The notes under the pieces are model-generated. The model saw only the letters and a list, made by a program, of their open reading frames with translations. It was not told the DNA's origin and did not search any database. A DNA stretch of 64,000 bases from Paenibacillus_AR sp051594765 (GTDB taxonomy: Bacteria > Bacillota > Bacilli > Paenibacillales > NBRC-103111), in assembly GCF_051594765.1 (NCBI RefSeq), contig NZ_JBPPGJ010000007.1:1-64000 (forward strand), written 5' to 3'. Positions 59,434 to 64,000 of the stretch are shown here, piece after piece. Position numbers and translations under genes: made by a program. Every line of letters starts with the position of its first letter. The stretch's first letter is position 1.

Positions 59434-59898
59434 ATGGAGCGGTGGAGGTGGCTCAGGCAGGCGGCCGTGCTGGCGGCCGTGCTGCTGCTATTGGGTGCCG
59501 CATGGTGGGGGATGCGGGTCGTGAAGGAGCGGGAGCCGTCAGCGGACTGGATCCCTGTGAACCGGGAGGTGGAGGCTCTCCTGAAGGAGGCGGAGGGGGA
59601 GGAGGACGGCTCGCCGGCCGTTATGCCATCCGCCGGTCCCTCTGCAGGGAAGCTGTCTGCCGGTGCGCCAGCAGGCAAGGGGCGGACGGAGGCCGATTCC
59701 GGCTTGATCGATCTCAATCATGCGGCGGTCTCCCGGTTGGAGGATCTGCCCGGGATCGGTCCGGGCAAGGCGAAGGCCATCGCCGAGTACCGGGAGCAGA
59801 ACGGCCCTTTTCAGCAGCCGGAGGAGCTTATGAAGGTGAAGGGGATCGGACCCAAGACGTATGAAGCGTTGAAGGACCGGATCAGCGTCATGCCTTAG
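59434..59898 (+). CDS. comEA: Competence protein ComEA, short form
   Basis: 154 aa, GGAGGAG upstream. A membrane helix (about residues 10-28) anchors an Ala/Gly/Pro-rich linker (about 45-90). The C-terminal helix-hairpin-helix pair has IDLNHAAVSRLEDLPGIGPG and KAKAIAEYREQNGPF, which binds double-stranded DNA at the cell surface during uptake. B. subtilis ComEA (about 205 aa) has an extra oligomerisation domain between the helix and HhH; only a linker remains here. DNA receptor role is firm. Confidence 0.9.
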   Translation: MERWRWLRQAAVLAAVLLLLGAAWWGMRVVKEREPSADWIPVNREVEALLKEAEGEEDGSPAVMPSAGPSAGKLSAGAPAGKGRTEADSGLIDLNHAAVSRLEDLPGIGPGKAKAIAEYREQNGPFQQPEELMKVKGIGPKTYEALKDRISVMP

Positions 59899-59995
59899 GA
59901 TAAAGCATTAATCCGACTAAACATATAGATTTACAGAAATACATTTTTGTGAGAAAATAATACCAATCCAATTGACGAGGAGGAATCATTTTCCA

Positions 59996-61288
59996 ATGTC
60001 CCAAGAGCGCAAGCTAGCCCCCGAAACCTTGGCCGTACACGCCGGCCAGCAGATCGACCCCACCACGCTTTCCCGCGCGGTACCGATCTACCAGACGACC
60101 TCCTACGGCTTCCGGGACGCGGACCATGCGGCCAACCTGTTCGCACTGAAGGAATTCGGCAATATCTACACGCGGATCATGAACCCGACTCAGGATGTGT
60201 TCGAGACACGCGTAGCGGCATTGGAAGGCGGCGCCGCAGCGCTGGCCACTTCCTCCGGCCAATCGGCCATCACCTTCTCGATCCTGAATATCGCCGGCGC
60301 CGGCGACGAGATCGTATCCGCTTCCAGCCTGTACGGCGGAACCTACAACCTGTTCGCGAATACCCTTCTCAAGCTGGGCATCACCGTGAAGTTCGTAGAT
60401 CCGAGCAACCCGGAGAACTTCCGTGCCGCCATCACAGAGAAGACCAAAGCGCTGTATGCGGAGACCATCGGCAATCCGAAAGGCGACGTTCTCGACATCG
60501 AGGCCGTGGCGGCCATCGCCCATGAGAACGGCATTCCGCTGATCGTGGACAACACCTTCCCAAGCCCGTATCTGCTCCGTCCTATCGAGCATGGAGCAGA
60601 CATCGTGGTGCATTCCGCCACCAAGTTTATCGGCGGCCACGGCACCTCCATCGGCGGCGTCATCGTTGACGGCGGCAAGTTCGACTGGGCGGCCAGCGGC
60701 AAATTCCCGGGCCTGACCGAGCCGGACCCGAGCTACCACGGCGTGGTCTACACGGAGGCCGTCGGACCGGTCGCTTATATCATCAAGGCGCGGGTCCAAC
60801 TCCTCAGGGATATCGGCGCAGCCATTTCTCCCTTCAACTCCTTCCTGCTGCTTCAAGGCCTGGAAACCCTTCATCTGCGGATGGAGCGCCACAGCTCCAA
60901 TGCGCTGAAGGTGGCCCAATATCTGGAGAAGCATGAAGCGGTGGAGTGGGTCAGCTATGCCGGCCTTCCGAGCCATCCTTCCTATGACTTGGCCCAGAAG
61001 TATCTGCCTAAGGGGCAGGGTGCCATCCTGACCTTCGGTATTAAGGGCGGCGTTGCGGCCGGCCGCAAGGTCATCGAGAACGTAAAGCTGTTCTCCCATC
61101 TGGCCAACGTAGGCGATTCCAAGTCGCTGATCATCCACCCGGCCAGCACGACTCACCAGCAGCTGAACGAAGCGGAGCAGGCGGCGGCTGGCGTATCGCC
61201 GGGCATGATCCGACTCTCCATCGGGACGGAAGCCATCGAGGATATTCTGTTCGATCTGGGACAAGCCATCGATGCGAGCCAAGGATAA
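59996..61288 (+). CDS. metY: O-acetylhomoserine aminocarboxypropyltransferase (cysteine/methionine synthesis)
   Basis: 430 aa from the ATG at 59996 (GAGGAGG upstream). Cys/Met metabolism PLP enzyme: PLP Lys in HSATKFIGGHGTSIGG (about residue 206), YTRIMNPTQDVFETRVAALE, and the long C-terminal domain of the MetY type. It makes homocysteine from O-acetylhomoserine and sulfide. No SAM riboswitch or T-box is visible in the 97-base leader. It stands between comEA and comEB, six bases before the latter. Confidence 0.93.
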   Translation: MSQERKLAPETLAVHAGQQIDPTTLSRAVPIYQTTSYGFRDADHAANLFALKEFGNIYTRIMNPTQDVFETRVAALEGGAAALATSSGQSAITFSILNIAGAGDEIVSASSLYGGTYNLFANTLLKLGITVKFVDPSNPENFRAAITEKTKALYAETIGNPKGDVLDIEAVAAIAHENGIPLIVDNTFPSPYLLRPIEHGADIVVHSATKFIGGHGTSIGGVIVDGGKFDWAASGKFPGLTEPDPSYHGVVYTEAVGPVAYIIKARVQLLRDIGAAISPFNSFLLLQGLETLHLRMERHSSNALKVAQYLEKHEAVEWVSYAGLPSHPSYDLAQKYLPKGQGAILTFGIKGGVAAGRKVIENVKLFSHLANVGDSKSLIIHPASTTHQQLNEAEQAAAGVSPGMIRLSIGTEAIEDILFDLGQAIDASQG

Positions 61289-61294
61289 GACATC

Positions 61295-61801
61295 ATGCGA
61301 AAAGATTGGGATACCTACTTTATGGACATCGCCTTTATGGCTTCCACCCGCTCCCAGTGTCCACGGAGACACGTCGGGGCCGTCCTTGTGCAGGGCAAGA
61401 AGCTGCTGGGAAGCGCCTATAACGGCGCTCCCATGGGCGTAGCCGATTGTGCGGACGCCGGCTGCATGCTGGTCGAGGAGTACGAGGTGAAGCTGGTGGA
61501 GGGCAAGGAGGAGCTTGTCAAGAAGCAGCGCTGCATCCGGACCATCCACGCCGAGCAGAATCTGCTGCTCTTCACGGACCGCAAAGACCGGGAGGGCTCC
61601 ACCGTCTATGTGACGGACCAGCCCTGCTGGACCTGCGCCAACATGCTGGCGAACAGCGGGATCGTGGAGATTGTCTACCATCGTTCCTACCCGAAGGACA
61701 GTGAGAAGGTCCGGAGGATGATGGAGGAGCGGGGGATCGTATTCCGGCATCTGGAGGAGTATACGCCTCCGGCCGGAAGCGTGGAGGAAGTTCAGAATTA
61801 A
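61295..61801 (+). CDS. comEB: Deoxycytidylate deaminase ComEB
   Basis: 168 aa. Zinc deaminase: His-Ala-Glu in RTIHAEQNLLLF (about residues 87-98) and PCWTCANML (about 110-118) give the zinc ligands and the proton shuttle. It deaminates dCMP to dUMP for thymidylate synthesis. In B. subtilis comEB lies between comEA and comEC and is dispensable for competence. Here it follows metY by six bases and is separated from comEC by a terminator. Confidence 0.94.
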   Translation: MRKDWDTYFMDIAFMASTRSQCPRRHVGAVLVQGKKLLGSAYNGAPMGVADCADAGCMLVEEYEVKLVEGKEELVKKQRCIRTIHAEQNLLLFTDRKDREGSTVYVTDQPCWTCANMLANSGIVEIVYHRSYPKDSEKVRRMMEERGIVFRHLEEYTPPAGSVEEVQN

Positions 61802-61815
61802 TACGGAACGGATCA

Positions 61816-61864
61816 GGGAAGCCCCCTGCACGTGCTTAACGGCGCATGCGGGAGGCTTTTTTGG
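61816..61864 (+). terminator. Terminator between comEB and comEC
   Basis: AAGCCCCCTGCACGTGC pairs with GCATGCGGGAGGCTT with small mismatches, then TTTTTTGG. It would reduce read-through into comEC. Confidence 0.7.
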
Positions 61865-61888
61865 CTTCTACCGGGGAGGTTGATCGCG

Positions 61889-64000
61889 ATGAAACGGCCG
61901 GCTGTATGGGCGGCATGTTGGTGGGCGGCGGGATGTGCGGCGGCCGCATGGGGAGTCGCACTGCAGGGCTTCTGGCTGTGGGGCTCCGTAGGTGCGGCGT
62001 TGATTGCGGGCATAGGGGCACAACGCGGCAGGAGAGGACGTGGTCCGGTGGCAGTACCTCTTCCCTATCCGGTATGTTCTTGGGGTTGGATCACGGCTGC
62101 GATTCTCCTCTTCGCAGGAGGGAACGGTCTCTATGTATGGACGGACGCAGCGAATGTGTCGGATGCGGCCCCGCCGGCCCTTCTTGCGGAGGCGGTGGCC
62201 AACGGTGAATACCCGGTTAAGATATCCGGTATGATCGGAACCCTTCCCGAGATGGATGGAGACCGGGTGACCTTCCGATTGGACTCGGATCATTGGAGCT
62301 GGGGAGAAGGAGGGGAGGAGGATGCGGATGAGTGGGTTGCGGTTACAGTCCGGCTTCAGGAGCAGGAGGAACTGGAGATGGCGTCTCGGTGGAAGAGAGG
62401 CGACCGGATCCGGTTGGAGGGGATCGTTCGGACTCCGGAACCGGCATCGAATTACGGCGGCTTCGATTATCGGGAATACCTGCACCGTCTGAAGATCCAT
62501 TGGACCTTTACGGTCAAAGGGCTGGGTTCCGTCGAGACTGCATCCGCAAACCCGGATCCTTGGGAACGGCTGCTGCAGTGGAACGACCGGATCCGCTTGG
62601 CGGCGGGGAACCGGATCAGCCGATTGTTCCCTGCAGAAGAGGCGGGGTATATGAAGGGATTGCTGATCGGTACCCGGGAAGAGCTGGACCCGGAGCGCTT
62701 CCGGGAATTTTCCGGATTGGGGCTGACCCACATCCTTGCCATATCAGGCCTGCATATCACGGTGTTCGCGTGGGCCGCCGCCGGGCTACTCCGTCTGGCC
62801 GGAGCCACGAGGGAGACGGCAGGGCGAGCCCTGCTGCTGACCATTCCGCTGTATGTCTTGTTTACGGGTGCCTCGCCTTCCGTCATCCGCGCCGGTCTGA
62901 CGGCCATGGCGGCGGTATGGTCCGGCGGCAGAGGGTGGAACAAGGACGCCTTGTCTTTTTTGGGCGCTGCGGCCCTGGCTATGCTGATCTGGAATCCGTA
63001 CTCGGTCCGGGACGTGGGCTTTCAGCTATCGTTTCTCGTGACGGCGGGACTGATCGCAGCCGTGCCAAGGGTAACGGAGCTGCTGCCTGCAGGACCGCAG
63101 CTGGTCCGAAGCAGCTTTGCGGTGGCGTGGACCTCCCAAATAGTCTCGTTTCCTCTAACGGTCTTCTACTTTAACCAGTTTTCCCTGCTTTCACTCCCGG
63201 CCAATCTGATTCTGGTCCCTGTCATCAGCTTTGCGGTGACACCTCTGGGTTATGGGGCTCTGCTTGCGGGAAGCTTATGGACTCCGGTGGGACAAGTTCT
63301 GGCCAAGCCGGTTTCCTGGATGAACCGGTCTACCTTTGCGATTATCGGCCGACTGGACGGCTGGGAATGGGGAAAGCTGATCTGGCCCAGTCCGCAGGTG
63401 TGGTGGATCGGGATGTTCTACTTGTCGGCTGCCGCCGCCCTCTATTGTGCTTGGAGAAGGATGCATTGGAGCAAGCTGGAGAAGAGGGGGATCTGTCTGG
63501 CCATTGACGGTCCGCGCCTTGTTCGGCGGTACGGGATAGCGGCAGGAGCTTGCTTGATGCTCTGGACCGGCCTGCTCATATACGGGTATGCCCCGGACTG
63601 GATGTCCGGAAGCGGGGAGGGAACCGTGGCTTTTCTGGATGTCGGTCAGGGGGATTCCGCCTTGATCCGGAGTCCGGACGGCCGGACAATCCTGATCGAT
63701 GGAGGCGGCACCGTAACCTTCCGGAAATTGGGGGAGGAATGGAAGGAGCGGCAGGACCCCTTCGAGGTGGGGCGTAAGACGGTCGTACCACTCTTGAAGA
63801 AGAGAGGGGTGCACCAGCTGGACTATATTGTAGTGTCCCACGAGGACACGGACCATATCGGCGGTCTCGCTGCCGTACTGGAAGAGATACCGGTGGGAGC
63901 CCTGCTGTTTAACGGAACCTTGAAGTCGAGCCCCTCCGCAAGCGCTCTGTTCCGCTTGGCCTTGGAGCATGGGGTGCGGCTGCTGCCCGTCCATGAAGGA
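61889..64000 (+). CDS. comEC: DNA internalisation channel ComEC/Rec2, partial at the right edge
   Basis: The frame opens at the ATG at 61889 (GGGGAGG upstream) and stays open to the last base, so about 704 residues are seen and the end is missing. N-terminal membrane helices, then an OB-like soluble part with IRLEGIVRTPEPASNYGGFD. The competence domain has the family motif THILAISGLHITVFAW (about residues 279-294), followed by several helices. The C-terminal metallo-beta-lactamase-like domain has VAFLDVGQGDSALIRSPDG and SHEDTDHIGGL (about 651-661). It carries single-stranded DNA across the membrane. Confidence 0.95.
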   Translation, partial: MKRPAVWAACWWAAGCAAAAWGVALQGFWLWGSVGAALIAGIGAQRGRRGRGPVAVPLPYPVCSWGWITAAILLFAGGNGLYVWTDAANVSDAAPPALLAEAVANGEYPVKISGMIGTLPEMDGDRVTFRLDSDHWSWGEGGEEDADEWVAVTVRLQEQEELEMASRWKRGDRIRLEGIVRTPEPASNYGGFDYREYLHRLKIHWTFTVKGLGSVETASANPDPWERLLQWNDRIRLAAGNRISRLFPAEEAGYMKGLLIGTREELDPERFREFSGLGLTHILAISGLHITVFAWAAAGLLRLAGATRETAGRALLLTIPLYVLFTGASPSVIRAGLTAMAAVWSGGRGWNKDALSFLGAAALAMLIWNPYSVRDVGFQLSFLVTAGLIAAVPRVTELLPAGPQLVRSSFAVAWTSQIVSFPLTVFYFNQFSLLSLPANLILVPVISFAVTPLGYGALLAGSLWTPVGQVLAKPVSWMNRSTFAIIGRLDGWEWGKLIWPSPQVWWIGMFYLSAAAALYCAWRRMHWSKLEKRGICLAIDGPRLVRRYGIAAGACLMLWTGLLIYGYAPDWMSGSGEGTVAFLDVGQGDSALIRSPDGRTILIDGGGTVTFRKLGEEWKERQDPFEVGRKTVVPLLKKRGVHQLDYIVVSHEDTDHIGGLAAVLEEIPVGALLFNGTLKSSPSASALFRLALEHGVRLLPVHEG

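Noticed and set aside
59899..59995. SAM riboswitch or T-box ahead of metY
   Set aside because: The 97-base leader has no conserved S-box or T-box sequence and no terminator hairpin.
62332..63174. 280-codon plus-strand frame near the right edge
   Set aside because: It is shifted against the comEC frame, which runs unbroken from 61889 to 64000 with all family motifs.

Overview
The window reads as one stretch of chromosome from a GC-rich, endospore-forming member of the Firmicutes, most likely Paenibacillaceae. Three things point there. Gene order follows the Bacillus subtilis map in long blocks (ytoI-ytpI-ytrI-ytrH-dnaE; accD-accA-pyk-fxsA/ytzA-ytvI-citZ-icd; yqeG-yqeH-aroE-yhbY-nadD-yqeK-rsfS-yqeM; comER/comEA-comEB-comEC). 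There are many sporulation genes (ytrH, ytrI, ytvI, spoVAC-spoVAD-spoVAEb, a Spo0E-like phosphatase, YheC/YheD-type proteins). Codon use is high-GC with strong AGGAGG ribosome sites. I saw no rRNA, tRNA, CRISPR array, insertion sequence or prophage.

Layout. 1-4.5 kb: tandem 70-bp repeats, two ATP-grasp YheC/YheD genes, a divergent DUF445 (YheB-like) gene and a small membrane protein. 4.6-7.3 kb: regulator ytoI facing ytpI, ytrI and ytrH. 7.5-16.1 kb: dnaE, a PgpA-like gene, a 65-aa protein, accD-accA and pyk; pfkA, usual between accA and pyk, is not there. 16.1-19.6 kb: an intergenic field of degenerate hairpins, small hypothetical genes, a thioesterase, fxsA and ytvI. 19.7-23.4 kb: ppk and ppx, convergent and overlapping, with a candidate Pho box before ppk. 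23.6-33.1 kb: citZ, icd, a membrane protein, yfbR and a polysaccharide deacetylase on the minus strand, a class I fumarase, then a PhoR-like kinase followed by a PhoP-like regulator. mdh, usual after icd, is absent. 33.2-36.1 kb: a sugar-catabolic module (AraC regulator divergent from an oxidoreductase and an isomerase). 36.1-36.4 kb: a probable structured non-coding RNA. 36.5-41.7 kb: a MutS2-like ATPase lacking the Smr nuclease, a Spo0E-like protein, a 25-aa hydrophobic microprotein and a DUF421-spoVAC-spoVAD-spoVAEb operon. 41.7-49 kb: a GGDEF-EAL protein and a MoxR-DUF58-transglutaminase operon. 49-55.4 kb: the yqeG-yqeM housekeeping operon with cvfB inserted. 55.4-64 kb: T-box-controlled leuS, then the competence locus comER/comEA/comEB/comEC with metY placed between comEA and comEB. 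comEC runs off the right edge.

How the parts fit. The phosphate theme is the most coherent: a PhoR/PhoP-type pair, polyphosphate kinase and exopolyphosphatase lie within 14 kb, and direct hexamer repeats with 11-bp periodicity of the PhoP-box type precede both ppk and the phoR-like gene. Central carbon genes (acc, pyk, citZ, icd, fum) form a second theme and spore formation and germination a third.

Most of the window is ordinary conserved core genome. The items most worth a second look are the structured RNA at 36.16-36.42 kb, the Smr-less MutS2, the DUF421-spoVA operon, the 25-aa microprotein, the Pho boxes, and the palindrome plus attenuator-like leader of comEA. No wholly novel multi-gene system was found.
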